Assembly: GCF_003330845.1 (NCBI RefSeq)
Contig: NZ_CP026121.1
Location: forward strand, 7,855,501-7,919,500
From: Streptomyces sp. Go-475
GTDB taxonomy: Bacteria > Actinomycetota > Actinomycetes > Streptomycetales > Streptomycetaceae
DNA length: 64,000 bases
Reading direction: 5' to 3'
Part shown: positions 54,819 to 62,647 of the stretch, one piece after another
Layout: every line of letters begins with the position of its first letter
Position numbering within the stretch: the first letter of the stretch is position 1
The notes under the pieces: generated by a model
Database searches by the model: none
Told to the model about the DNA's origin: nothing
Seen by the model: only the letters and a program-made list of their open reading frames with translations
Program-made: the position numbers and the translations under genes

Positions 54819-55598
54819 GTGGAAACCATCATCGTGCAGTTGCCCGGCCCGTCGCACTGGGACGCGGACGAGCCGGGCAGTCCCGAACTGATCCACCTGG
54901 GGCCGGGCGACGTCGCGGACTTCGGCCGCGGCGGGACAGGGGTGCGCATCGTCCTGGCCGACCCCGGGATCTCCCGCCGGGCCGGGCAACTGGAAGCGGC
55001 CGGGGACTACTGGCGGCTGTCCAACTTCAGCCGCAGCGTGTCGTACGTGGTGGAGAACCTGGAGGGCGCCGGCGAGTACCTCACCGTCGCCCCCGGGCGG
55101 CTCGGCGCGCCCGTGCCCTTCGAGTTCTCCCGCGTGGTGCTCCCCGCCCTGTCCGGCACCGCCGCCTTCAAGGTGTTCGCACCCCAGCACGCCTACCTCG
55201 GCGAGCAATCCGCGCCCGGCGGCGGTGAACAGACCGTCCATCCCTTCGCCCTCGACCCCACGTCGAAGTACTTCCTCGTCCTGGTGGCGCTGTGCGAACC
55301 GCGGCTGCGCGACCCCTCCGACTCGGCGCTGCCCGGGGTCGGCCAGATCGTGGAGCGGCTGCGCCCCCTGGAGTCCTGCCGCGACCTCACCCGCTCCGCG
55401 GTCAACTACCACATCGACTACCTGGCCTTCGCCAAACTGCGGCTGGACCTCGGCGAGGAGACGGCCACCGGGGCCGGCGCCAAACGCGCCCGGCTCGCCT
55501 CCGTCGCCCTGCGCTTCGGCCTGGTGCGCGAAGAGCACCTCGGCCTACTGCCGCGCCGCGGCGCCGGCCGCCTCACCCCGCAGGAGGCCGGCGCATGA
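54819..55598 (+). CDS. FHA-like domain protein, partner of the kinase
   Basis: 259 residues from GTG with GGGGGAG five bases upstream. The first 100 residues resemble an FHA phosphothreonine-binding domain (IHLGPGDVADFGRGGTGVRI, ISRRAGQLEAAGDYWRLSNFSRSVSYVVEN). The rest is helical (QIVERLRPLESCRDLTRSAVNYHIDYLAFAKLRLDL) and may be a DNA- or protein-binding part. It overlaps the kinase gene (ATGA), so it is probably a phosphorylation target or adaptor of that kinase. Confidence 0.78.
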   Translation: METIIVQLPGPSHWDADEPGSPELIHLGPGDVADFGRGGTGVRIVLADPGISRRAGQLEAAGDYWRLSNFSRSVSYVVENLEGAGEYLTVAPGRLGAPVPFEFSRVVLPALSGTAAFKVFAPQHAYLGEQSAPGGGEQTVHPFALDPTSKYFLVLVALCEPRLRDPSDSALPGVGQIVERLRPLESCRDLTRSAVNYHIDYLAFAKLRLDLGEETATGAGAKRARLASVALRFGLVREEHLGLLPRRGAGRLTPQEAGA

Positions 55599-57160
55599 CC
55601 TCCGGACCCGACATCCACGAGGACGACCTGGAGACGCCCCGGCCCCGCCTCCCGGAGGGCTTCCGGATCGAGGACTGGGAAGTGGGCGCGGTCATCGGCT
55701 CCGGCGGCTGGGGAACCGTCCACGAGGCCCGCACGGTCGCTGACGGCACGCCCGTCGCCGTGAAGGTGCTGCCGACCGGCGCCCTGGGCCCCGGGCAGCG
55801 TGCCGCGCTCGGCGAACTCGTGGCCCGCGAGGTCCGGTTCAGCGCGGAGGCCGACCACCCGCACCTCGTCCGCACCCACGCCGTGTGCACCGTGGAGGCA
55901 CCGGAACTGCCCGCCCTGGACGGGGCGATCGCGCTCGTCATGGACCGGGCCGAGTCCAGCCTGAGGGACGTACTCGACGCCGCCGGCCCGGGGCGGCCCA
56001 TCGACGGCGCGGACCGCGTCCTGCGCGGAGTCGCCGCCGGCCTCGCCCACATGCACGCCGCCGGCTGGGTGCACGGCGACCTCAAACCCGCCAACGTCCT
56101 GCTCGGCCCGGACGGGCAGGTGTGGCTCGCGGACTTCGGACTGGCCGCCGAACTCGACGGCACCCACGCCCATCTGCCGCCGCTCGGCACCCTCGACCAC
56201 CTGCCGCCCGAGTGGTGGTCGCAGCGCACCGGCACCCAGGGCGCCGTCGTCCGGCCCACCGCCGACATCTGGGCCTTCGGCGTCCTCGCCCACCAGGTCC
56301 TCACCGGCGGCCTCCACCCCTTCCCGGGCGCCACGGCCCGGGCCCGCTCGCTCGCCGCCCAGGCCTACGCCCGCGGCACCGCACCCCTGCGGCTCGACGC
56401 CGGCCTCGACGACGGCCTGCGCGGGCTGATCGCCGACTGCCTGGCACCCGACCACACCGCCCGCCTGCCGCACACGGCGGGCAGCGTCGCCGCCCGGGTC
56501 GAGGCCCTGACCGGCGGTCCCCGCCCCCGCCGGCGACGCCTGCTGCCGGCCGCCGCGGCCGGGCTCGCCGTCCTGACCGCCGCCGCACTCGCCGGGACGG
56601 CCCTGCTCGGCCCGGACAGCGACACCGGGGACGACGACCGCGGCCGGGGCGCCCCCACCGCCCCCGCCGCCGTCACCGGCACGCCCCGCCCGGCCCCCGG
56701 TGAGATCCCGGCGGACTCCGACGTGCCCGAGGCGCTGCGCCCCGTCATCACCCGCGCCGCGCACCGCTGCACCGACGAGGAGATCACCCCCGCCCTGCTC
56801 GCCGCGATGCTCAAGGCCGAGAGCGGCTTCGACGCGAAGGCCGCCCGCCCGGAGAGCGACGAGTACGGCATCGCCATGTGGACGCCGTCGGTGTTCAACG
56901 CCTGGGCGGTGGACGGGGACGGCGACGGCGACAAGGACCACATGTCGCCGCCGGACGCGATCTCCACCATGAGCGGCTACGTGTGCTGGCTCGACCAGCG
57001 TTTCAAGGAGGCCGGGCTGCCGAAGAAGGACCTGCCCGCGCTGGTCGCGGCGGGCTACCGCACCAGTGACCGCACGGTCATCGAGGAGGGCGGCGTCCCG
57101 GAACGGGTGCGGCCGCACGTCGACAAGGTGCTGCGCTACCTCGCCGCATACCAGCGCTGA
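55595..57160 (+). CDS. transmembrane Ser/Thr protein kinase with extracellular lysozyme-like (SLT) domain
   Basis: 521 residues. The kinase domain (about 25-290) has a Gly loop (IGSGGWGTV), VAVKVL, the catalytic loop HGDLKPANVLL (Gly replaces Arg of HRD) and ADFGLA. One transmembrane helix follows (AAAAGLAVLTAAALAGTALL, about 312-336), then a Pro/Thr-rich linker. The C-terminal part resembles a lytic transglycosylase: LLAAMLKAESGFDAKAARPE with a Glu-Ser, YGIAMWTPSVFNAWAV, VCWLDQRFKEAG. It may sense or cut peptidoglycan outside and signal inside. AGGAGG precedes the ATG. Confidence 0.88.
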   Translation: MTSGPDIHEDDLETPRPRLPEGFRIEDWEVGAVIGSGGWGTVHEARTVADGTPVAVKVLPTGALGPGQRAALGELVAREVRFSAEADHPHLVRTHAVCTVEAPELPALDGAIALVMDRAESSLRDVLDAAGPGRPIDGADRVLRGVAAGLAHMHAAGWVHGDLKPANVLLGPDGQVWLADFGLAAELDGTHAHLPPLGTLDHLPPEWWSQRTGTQGAVVRPTADIWAFGVLAHQVLTGGLHPFPGATARARSLAAQAYARGTAPLRLDAGLDDGLRGLIADCLAPDHTARLPHTAGSVAARVEALTGGPRPRRRRLLPAAAAGLAVLTAAALAGTALLGPDSDTGDDDRGRGAPTAPAAVTGTPRPAPGEIPADSDVPEALRPVITRAAHRCTDEEITPALLAAMLKAESGFDAKAARPESDEYGIAMWTPSVFNAWAVDGDGDGDKDHMSPPDAISTMSGYVCWLDQRFKEAGLPKKDLPALVAAGYRTSDRTVIEEGGVPERVRPHVDKVLRYLAAYQR

Positions 57161-57173
57161 GGCGCACGAACGC

Positions 57174-57209
57174 GAGCGGGGGGCGGAGCCTCGGCCCCGC
57201 CCCCCGCTC
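57174..57209. terminator. bidirectional terminator hairpin
   Basis: GAGCGGGGGGCGG and its exact complement CCGCCCCCCGCTC form a 13-bp stem with a 10-base loop between the convergent kinase and hydrolase genes. Confidence 0.8.
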
Positions 57210-57223
57210 GTCCCCCGTTCCCG

Positions 57224-58396
57224 TCACGGCCGCGGCGAGCCGCACTCCGGGACGTTCGGCAGCCGGTTGTCCGGCGAGCTGATGTAGATGTTGGAGATGT
57301 AGCCGCCGTACTGGGGCAGATAGGCCCACCACTCGTTGGTGTAGGGCGGCACGCTGACCACCTGGCCGCGGATCTGGCAGCCCACCAGCACCTCGACCCC
57401 GGCCGGCAGTCGCGTCATCCGGTCGTCACCGGTGGTCGGGCCCTTGCGGACGTTCACCGACTCGCCCCACGTGCCGAACCACGTCCCGGCGGGCCGCGCC
57501 GCACCCGGCACGTTCAGCGACCGGGTCAGCCGCCCGAGGTCGGTGTAGGCCTTCCCGTACGACGTGCCCACCGGGTGCAGCGTCAGCACGGCCACGATCG
57601 CCCGGTCGTCCGCGCCCACCGTGCCGGTGGTGTGCAGCGCGGGGCGGGTGAGGTCCACGTCCGCGGCGGCACGGGCGGTGGCCCCGGCCGATGCCGCCGG
57701 GGCCGCGGCCGCCCCCTGCGGTCCGCAGGTTCCCTCCCCGAACTTCCCGGACCAGCCCTGCTTCACCGCCCAGGGGCGGTCGAACGCCCCCGCGATGCCG
57801 AAGTGCTGGTCGAAGTGGTCGGTGGAGGAGCAGCGGGTGGAGCGGCGCAGGTTGTCCATGACGAAGTCGCGGACGGGCGCGGGCGCCTGCTCCAGGACGT
57901 ACCGGTAGATCGTCACCGTGTCCCGGGCGGAGAGGGCGGTGTAGCCCCAGAAGCCCGCGTACCCGGCGGGCGGCGGCGCGGTGTCGCGCAGGCCGAGCCG
58001 GGCGGACATCCGGTCGATGATCGCCGGGCCGCCGTACGTCGACCAGTAGTGGTTCGCGGCGTCGTCGTCACTGCTGCGCAGCATCGGCTCCAGCAGGGCC
58101 CGGTCGGCCGCGGGGACGGTGTAGTCGGGGCCGCGGTTCCACAGGAAGTCCAGCGTCAGCAGCAGTTTCACGACCGAGGCGGACCGGAACCGCGCGCTCG
58201 TGTTGACCTGTTCGGTGAACGTGCCGGTCCGGCGGTCGAAGACGGCGACGCCGGCGGTGACGCCGTCCGGGATCTGGGCGGCCCCCACCGCTCGGGTGGC
58301 CGTTTCCGGCCGGGGGACCGCCGCGGCACCGCTCGTGAGCGACGCGACCGTGACGAGGGTCGCGAGCGCGGCGGCGCCGCGCAGCAGCATGCGCAT
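57224..58396 (-). CDS. secreted beta-lactamase-fold serine hydrolase with SH3-like domain
   Basis: 390 residues. A signal peptide (MLLRGAAALATLVTVASLTSGAAA) precedes a class-A beta-lactamase/transpeptidase-like fold: SXXK as SVVK in RFRSASVVKLLLTLDFL, MLRSSDDDAANHYW (SXN-like position) and WAVKQGWSGKFG in place of KTG. The C-terminal 90 residues form an SH3-like part (WGESVNVRKGPTTGDDRMTRLPAGVEVLVGC ... GGYISNIYISSPDNRLP). It probably acts on cell wall or on beta-lactams outside the cell. Two CCTGAC-type palindromes lie about 85-125 bp upstream. Confidence 0.83.
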   Translation of the reverse strand: MRMLLRGAAALATLVTVASLTSGAAAVPRPETATRAVGAAQIPDGVTAGVAVFDRRTGTFTEQVNTSARFRSASVVKLLLTLDFLWNRGPDYTVPAADRALLEPMLRSSDDDAANHYWSTYGGPAIIDRMSARLGLRDTAPPPAGYAGFWGYTALSARDTVTIYRYVLEQAPAPVRDFVMDNLRRSTRCSSTDHFDQHFGIAGAFDRPWAVKQGWSGKFGEGTCGPQGAAAAPAASAGATARAAADVDLTRPALHTTGTVGADDRAIVAVLTLHPVGTSYGKAYTDLGRLTRSLNVPGAARPAGTWFGTWGESVNVRKGPTTGDDRMTRLPAGVEVLVGCQIRGQVVSVPPYTNEWWAYLPQYGGYISNIYISSPDNRLPNVPECGSPRP

Positions 58397-58479
58397 GGTT
58401 GGCCTTCCTGGTCGTCCGGCTGTCCGGCGGAGCCGCGGCCCCGTGCGGACACCGTAGGAGCGCGGGGGGCGCGTGCGGT

Positions 58480-58521
58480 CCTGACGAATGTCAGGGCACG
58501 TCCACCCTGATAAATGTCAGG
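58480..58521. promoter_or_regulatory. two CCTGAC-N4-GTCAGG operators in a divergent promoter
   Basis: CCTGACGAATGTCAGG (58480-58495) is a perfect 6-4-6 palindrome, and CCTGATAAATGTCAGG (58506-58521) differs by one base. They are 26 bp apart centre to centre, between the serine hydrolase (minus) and the DUF2690-like gene (plus). A third perfect copy is at 59970. Confidence 0.75.
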
Positions 58522-58588
58522 TGTCGGCGGCCTGGTGACGGCCCGTACGGTCGCCACGAAACACCCGCCGACACACGGAAGAGGGCTC

Positions 58589-59038
58589 ATGAGCCGCCGA
58601 TCACTCAGGACACTGCTGGCCGCCGGGGGAGCCGCCGCGATGATGGCGCTCCTGCCGACCTCCGCCCAGGCCGCGCCGTACTCGGGCGGCAACTACGGGG
58701 CCTACGGGATGGAGGGGCAGTACCCCACCACCTCCTACTGCTCGGGCACGTTCCGGCAGATCGGTGCCACCAAGTACGCCGAGGGCATGGCCCTGAAGTA
58801 CTTCTACTCCGACAAGTGCGGCTCGTTCGCCCGGATTGAGAACTCCCGGGCCAACTGCGCGGCCGTGCTGCAGCGTTCCAACAACAGTGTGGGGCGCGTC
58901 GACGGATGGGTCTCCGAGACCGTCGACCCCGGCATCAACTACGCCTACACGCAGATGGGCAACAACCTCAACGGCCGCGTCTCGCGCGCCGTGCTCTCGT
59001 GCGACGGCCACGACCTGACCCAGACCGGCTGGTACTGA
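58589..59038 (+). CDS. small secreted DUF2690-like protein
   Basis: 149 residues. A Sec signal (LRTLLAAGGAAAMMALLPTSAQA) precedes a mature domain with four cysteines. GMALKYFYSDKCGSFARIENSRANCAAVLQR resembles the DUF2690 pattern (a V/ALRYS-CG-WAR-like block). It ends VLSCDGHDLTQTGWY. Extracellular, with disulfides likely. It is divergent from the serine hydrolase and shares its palindromic operators. Function unknown. Confidence 0.7.
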   Translation: MSRRSLRTLLAAGGAAAMMALLPTSAQAAPYSGGNYGAYGMEGQYPTTSYCSGTFRQIGATKYAEGMALKYFYSDKCGSFARIENSRANCAAVLQRSNNSVGRVDGWVSETVDPGINYAYTQMGNNLNGRVSRAVLSCDGHDLTQTGWY

Positions 59039-59048
59039 GCCGCACACA

Positions 59049-59087
59049 CCGAAGGGGGCGGCCGGTGCTCCGGTCCGCCCCCTTCGG
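59049..59087. terminator. bidirectional terminator hairpin
   Basis: CCGAAGGGGGCGG and exact complement CCGCCCCCTTCGG, a 13-bp stem with a 13-base loop, between convergent genes. Confidence 0.8.
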
Positions 59088-59093
59088 CGTACG

Positions 59094-59468
59094 TCAGCAG
59101 TCCGGAACGCCGGCGATCTTCTCGCCGCCCCGGATGTACAGGTTGTTCACCCAGGCCACGTCGCTGCCCGAAAGCTCCATGACGGCGGTCCACCAGTTGT
59201 TGGTGCCGACGGCCGGGTCGTGCACGGTCTGGCCCTGCGTCTGGCAGATGGCGTCCGCCCACCACTTCGAACGGACCGCGAGACGCGGGGAGTCGGTGGT
59301 CGGCTGCTGGCGCAGGTTGACGTCGGTGGCCCAGATGTAGACGTCGGTGAGGGTCGGGTCGCCGCCGTTGGCGCCGGCCGGGGCCGCCTGGGCCGTGGTG
59401 CCGAGCCCGCCGACGGCGAGCGCGGTCACGGCGAGGCCCAGGGCGGTACGGCTGATCAGTCGCTTCAT
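59094..59468 (-). CDS. small secreted SH3-like protein A
   Basis: 124 residues with a Sec signal (LISRTALGLAVTALAVGGLGTTAQA). The mature part, DVYIWATDVNLRQQPTTDSPRLAVRSKWWADAICQTQGQ ... WTAVMELSGSDVAWVNNLYIRGGEK, follows the bacterial SH3 pattern seen at the C-terminus of the serine hydrolase at 57224. Two cysteines. Probably binds cell wall. It is 61 bp downstream of a similar gene and probably co-transcribed with it. Confidence 0.72.
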   Translation of the reverse strand: MKRLISRTALGLAVTALAVGGLGTTAQAAPAGANGGDPTLTDVYIWATDVNLRQQPTTDSPRLAVRSKWWADAICQTQGQTVHDPAVGTNNWWTAVMELSGSDVAWVNNLYIRGGEKIAGVPDC

Positions 59469-59529
59469 GTGTCTGTCCCCCGTGGGAAGAAGGTGTGGGT
59501 GGTGGGACCGGGGCAGGTCATGGTCCGGG

Positions 59530-59904
59530 TCAGCAGCGCGCCGAGGCGGGCAGGTCGCCGTACTCGTCGCCCTTGAGGTAGACGGCGCTGACGTAGCCCT
59601 CGAGGAGCTTCACCCAGACGTCGTTGGAGTAGCCGTTGTCGGTGATGCGCTCGCCGCGGGTCCAGCAGTAGGCGCCGAGCGGCTGGCCCGCCGCGACGGT
59701 GGTGATGATGCCGTAGCCGGTGCCCGGCCCCCGGCGGACGTTGACGTTCTCGTACGGTACGACCGCGTACGGCGCGGCCAGGACGCGGGCGCCGCCCTGC
59801 TCGCCGGCGGTGGCCGCGGTCGCGGTCCCGGCGGTGAGCGGGCCGAGCAGCGCGAGCGCCCCGGCACCGACGAGCGCGGCCTTGGCGAAGAGACGAGTGG
59901 ACAT
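59530..59904 (-). CDS. small secreted SH3-like protein B
   Basis: 124 residues with a Sec signal (FAKAALVGAGALALLGPLTAGTATA). The SH3 pattern is ENVNVRRGPGTGYGIITTVAAGQPLGAYCWTRGERI ... VWVKLLEGYVSAVYLKGDEYG, again with a paired Cys (YCWTRG, ASARC). It is the first gene of a two-gene unit with SH3-like protein A. A perfect CCTGACAATTGTCAGG palindrome lies 66-81 bp upstream. Confidence 0.75.
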   Translation of the reverse strand: MSTRLFAKAALVGAGALALLGPLTAGTATAATAGEQGGARVLAAPYAVVPYENVNVRRGPGTGYGIITTVAAGQPLGAYCWTRGERITDNGYSNDVWVKLLEGYVSAVYLKGDEYGDLPASARC

Positions 59905-59969
59905 GTCGTGTTCCCCCTGACGGTGTGGCCGACGCTCAGAACTGTAGGGAGGCCCGGGGCGACACGGTC

Positions 59970-59985
59970 CCTGACAATTGTCAGG
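59970..59985. promoter_or_regulatory. CCTGAC-N4-GTCAGG operator, third copy
   Basis: CCTGACAATTGTCAGG is a fully symmetric 16-bp palindrome 66-81 bp upstream of the SH3-like protein B start, the same motif as at 58480-58521. Confidence 0.75.
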
Positions 59986-60197
59986 ATCCTCGGGGGCGAC
60001 AGAGGCAGGGGGAGAGGCTGAGGCGGGGGCGCCGGGTGCCGGGACGGGGACTCCGCGCCAGGGACCTCGATACGGCCGAAAACCGCTCGACGGCCCCGAC
60101 CGCCTCTGTCTACGATCCACGGCGCGGCATCGCGTGCCGGTCACCGGCCGGGTGAGGCATGGAGGCGCCGCGAAGATGCCCGTGGAGGCATTCAACC

Positions 60198-60626
60198 GTG
60201 TCAGTCGAGTTCAACCACACCATCGTCCTGTCCCGTGACCGGGAGAGGTCCGCCCACTTCCTCGCAGGGATCCTGGGGCTGGAGGTCGGGGCACCGGCCG
60301 GGGTGTTCCTGCCGGTGACGACCGCCAACGGCGTCACGCTGGACTTCCTCACCATCGACGCCGACATCCCCATGCAGCACTACGCGTTCCTCGTCTCCGA
60401 GGACGAGTTCGACGAGGCCCTCGCCCGCCTCATCGAGGCCCGGATACCCATCCAGGCCGATCCGCACGGCAACCACCCGCGCCGGATCAACCGCAACGAC
60501 GGCGGCCGCGGGGTCTACTTCCTCGACCCGGCGGGCCACGGCATGGAGATCATCACCCGCCCGTACGGCGCCGATCCCTCCTCCCCGCTGAACGGGGTCA
60601 CGGAGGACGTGCCCGGGGCGGTCTGA
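60198..60626 (+). CDS. VOC (glyoxalase/bleomycin-resistance) family protein
   Basis: 142 residues from GTG with GGAGG ten bases upstream. Two beta-alpha-beta-beta-beta modules are seen: VEFNHTIVLSRDRERSAHFLAGILGL, and MQHYAFLVSEDEFDEALARL with GGRGVYFLDPAGHGMEIITRPYG. Metal ligands would be His in FNHTIV and HYAF and Glu in GMEII. It is a dioxygenase, lyase or drug-binding protein of unknown substrate. Cytoplasmic. Confidence 0.88.
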   Translation: MSVEFNHTIVLSRDRERSAHFLAGILGLEVGAPAGVFLPVTTANGVTLDFLTIDADIPMQHYAFLVSEDEFDEALARLIEARIPIQADPHGNHPRRINRNDGGRGVYFLDPAGHGMEIITRPYGADPSSPLNGVTEDVPGAV

Positions 60627-60647
60627 CCCGGGCTCCCCCAGTCCGCG

Positions 60648-60675
60648 CGGCGGCTGAACGGCCGTTCAGCCGCCG
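60648..60675. terminator. 28-bp perfect palindrome at convergent 3' ends
   Basis: The sequence is symmetric around CTGAACGG/CCGTTCAG. It covers the stop codon of the MFS gene (60666) and lies 21 bp after the VOC stop. It is probably a bidirectional terminator, though an operator cannot be excluded. Confidence 0.55.
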
Positions 60676-61931
60676 TCCGCCTCCAGGGCCAGGGGCGCGG
60701 GCTCGGCGTCGGTGTCCGGGGCGTGGTCCCGGCGGGGGAGCAGGAGCGGGGTGGCGAGGAGCAGGACACCGGCGAGGGCGAGGGCCGTACGAGGGCCGGT
60801 CCGCGCCGCCAGCAGGCCCCACAGGGCGGTCAGGGCCGCGGTGGCCGCCTTGCCGGTGGCCGACCAGGCGGCCAGGGTGCGGGTGACCCGGTCGGCGGGG
60901 GTCCGGTCGAGGCGGAAGGCGGCGAACACCGGGTTGAACACGGCGCAGCACGTGATCAGGCCGAACTCGACCAGCATCACCAGGGCCAGCCCGGTCGCGC
61001 CGGGGCCGGCGAAGGCCAGACCGAGCGACCAGCACGCCCGCAGCACCCCGGCCCCGAGCAGCACCCGGTGCCGCCCGAACCGCGTGACCAGCCGGGGTGC
61101 CAGCCGTGAGCCGAGCAGGCCGCCGGTGCAGGGCACGGCGAAGGCGAGGGCGTACTGCCAGGGCGCGAAGCGCAGGTCGTCGACCATCAGGACGAGCAGC
61201 GGCGGCGAGGCCGCCATGATCAGGGCGTTGACCAGGACCGTGTTGAAGAACAGCGGCCGCAGGGCCGGATCGGCGAGGATGTGCCGCCAGCCGCCGAGCA
61301 GGTCGCCCGCCCGGAGCCGGACCGTGGCGGCTTCGGGCCGCACCGGGCGCTTCTCGCCGTCGCCCATCGCCCGGAGCCCGGCCGCCGAGAGCAGATAGCT
61401 CACCGCGTCGGCCACCACGGTCGTCACCGGACCGAACAGCCCGATCGCGGCCCCGCCCAGCGGCGGCCCGGCCATGCTGGCGGTCCACATCGTCGCCTCG
61501 AACCGCCCGTTCGCGACCAGCAGGTCCCGCCGCGGCACCAGCTCCTTCAGGAACGCCCCGGCCGCCGCGTTGAAGGTGATGTCGGCCGCCGCGACCACCA
61601 CCGACACCAGCAGCAGCTGACCGAAGCCGAGCCGGCCCAGGGCGAACGCCACGGGGACGCTCAGCAGCACCGCGCACCGCAGCAGGTCCGCCGCGATCAT
61701 CACCGGCCGTTTCCGGCGCGGCTCCACCCACGGACCGAGCGGCACCGACACCACGGCGCCGACGGCAGGACCCACCGCCGCCAGCAGCGCCACCTGCGTC
61801 GGCCCGGCGTCCAGCACCAGGACCGCGATCAGGGCGAACGCGTCGAACGCCAGCCACGTACCGGCCGTGCTGACCGCGTACGCGCCCCACAGCCACCCGA
61901 ACCGCCGCCCCAGCGACCCTCTGCCCGCCAT
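60666..61931 (-). CDS. 12-TM MFS transporter
   Basis: 421 residues with about 12 hydrophobic helices and an MFS pattern like enterobactin/macrolide exporters (MFS_3): WLWGAYAVSTAGTWLAFDAFALIAVLVL, VEPRRKRPVMIAADLLRCAVLLSV, GAFLKELVPRRDLLVANGRFEATMWTAS. The start is ATG 61931 (MAGRGSLGRRFGWLWG) with GGGAG ten bases upstream. It probably exports a small molecule. Substrate unknown. Confidence 0.87.
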   Translation of the reverse strand: MAGRGSLGRRFGWLWGAYAVSTAGTWLAFDAFALIAVLVLDAGPTQVALLAAVGPAVGAVVSVPLGPWVEPRRKRPVMIAADLLRCAVLLSVPVAFALGRLGFGQLLLVSVVVAAADITFNAAAGAFLKELVPRRDLLVANGRFEATMWTASMAGPPLGGAAIGLFGPVTTVVADAVSYLLSAAGLRAMGDGEKRPVRPEAATVRLRAGDLLGGWRHILADPALRPLFFNTVLVNALIMAASPPLLVLMVDDLRFAPWQYALAFAVPCTGGLLGSRLAPRLVTRFGRHRVLLGAGVLRACWSLGLAFAGPGATGLALVMLVEFGLITCCAVFNPVFAAFRLDRTPADRVTRTLAAWSATGKAATAALTALWGLLAARTGPRTALALAGVLLLATPLLLPRRDHAPDTDAEPAPLALEADGG

Positions 61932-62078
61932 GCCCGGCGCACACTCCCAGCTCCCGCGGACAACCCCGTGTTGACCGGGAGCCATCCAAGCGAGGACCGG
62001 GCGGGCCGGGCAAACAACCACCCATCACCCGTGCCACAACCAACCGTTGTGCCACGAGGGCTGGCGCGGCTCAGGGCC

Positions 62079-62531
62079 TCAGCGCTGGTACAGCCCCACC
62101 AGCGTCCCGTCGGCGATCCGCCGCTTCTCGACCTCCTCGTGCACCTGGTCCGCCCGGGGCGCGTCGGGCAGCACGCACGGTTCGGACAGGGCGTAGAGCC
62201 GAAAGAAGTAGTGGTGGGCGTCGTCACCCGGCGGGGGATGGGGGCCGCCCCAGCCCTGCTGCCCGTAGCCGTTGACGAGTTCCGTGCCGCCCGGTGGGCA
62301 GTGCCCGGCCTCGACGCCGTCGCTGTGCGGGTCGATGCCCACCACCACCCAGTGCGCGAAGGTGCCCGACGGGGCGTCGGGGTCCTCGCAGAGCAGGACC
62401 AGTTCGGCCGCGTCGTCCGGTACGCCGCTCCAGGTCAGCGGCGGAGAGACGTTCGGTCCCTCGTACGCGTACCGGCGCGCGATGAAGGAGTGGTCGTTGA
62501 ACGCGTCGCTGCGCAGTTCGATGCCGGTCAT
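62079..62531 (-). CDS. PEBP-family protein (YbhB/YbcL type)
   Basis: 150 residues starting MTGIELRSDAFNDHSFIARRYA. The PEBP signature is clear: NVSPPLTWSGVPDDAAELVLLCEDPDAPSGTFAHWVVVGIDP, then GWGGPHPPPGDDAHHYFFRLYAL. The family binds phospholipid or phosphate-like ligands. Role in bacteria unclear. Cytoplasmic. It is about 150 bp downstream of, and on the same strand as, no other gene, so it is a single-gene unit divergent from hrdC. Confidence 0.9.
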   Translation of the reverse strand: MTGIELRSDAFNDHSFIARRYAYEGPNVSPPLTWSGVPDDAAELVLLCEDPDAPSGTFAHWVVVGIDPHSDGVEAGHCPPGGTELVNGYGQQGWGGPHPPPGDDAHHYFFRLYALSEPCVLPDAPRADQVHEEVEKRRIADGTLVGLYQR

Positions 62532-62647
62532 GTGCCCCGGAGTACCCCCGCCGCACCCGGACATGCGGTTCGGCACCGATCCTCGCGGGTACCCGGGAAC
62601 CTCTCCGGAGCGAGCCGGAACGAGGCAGGAGACGGAGGAACACGAGG

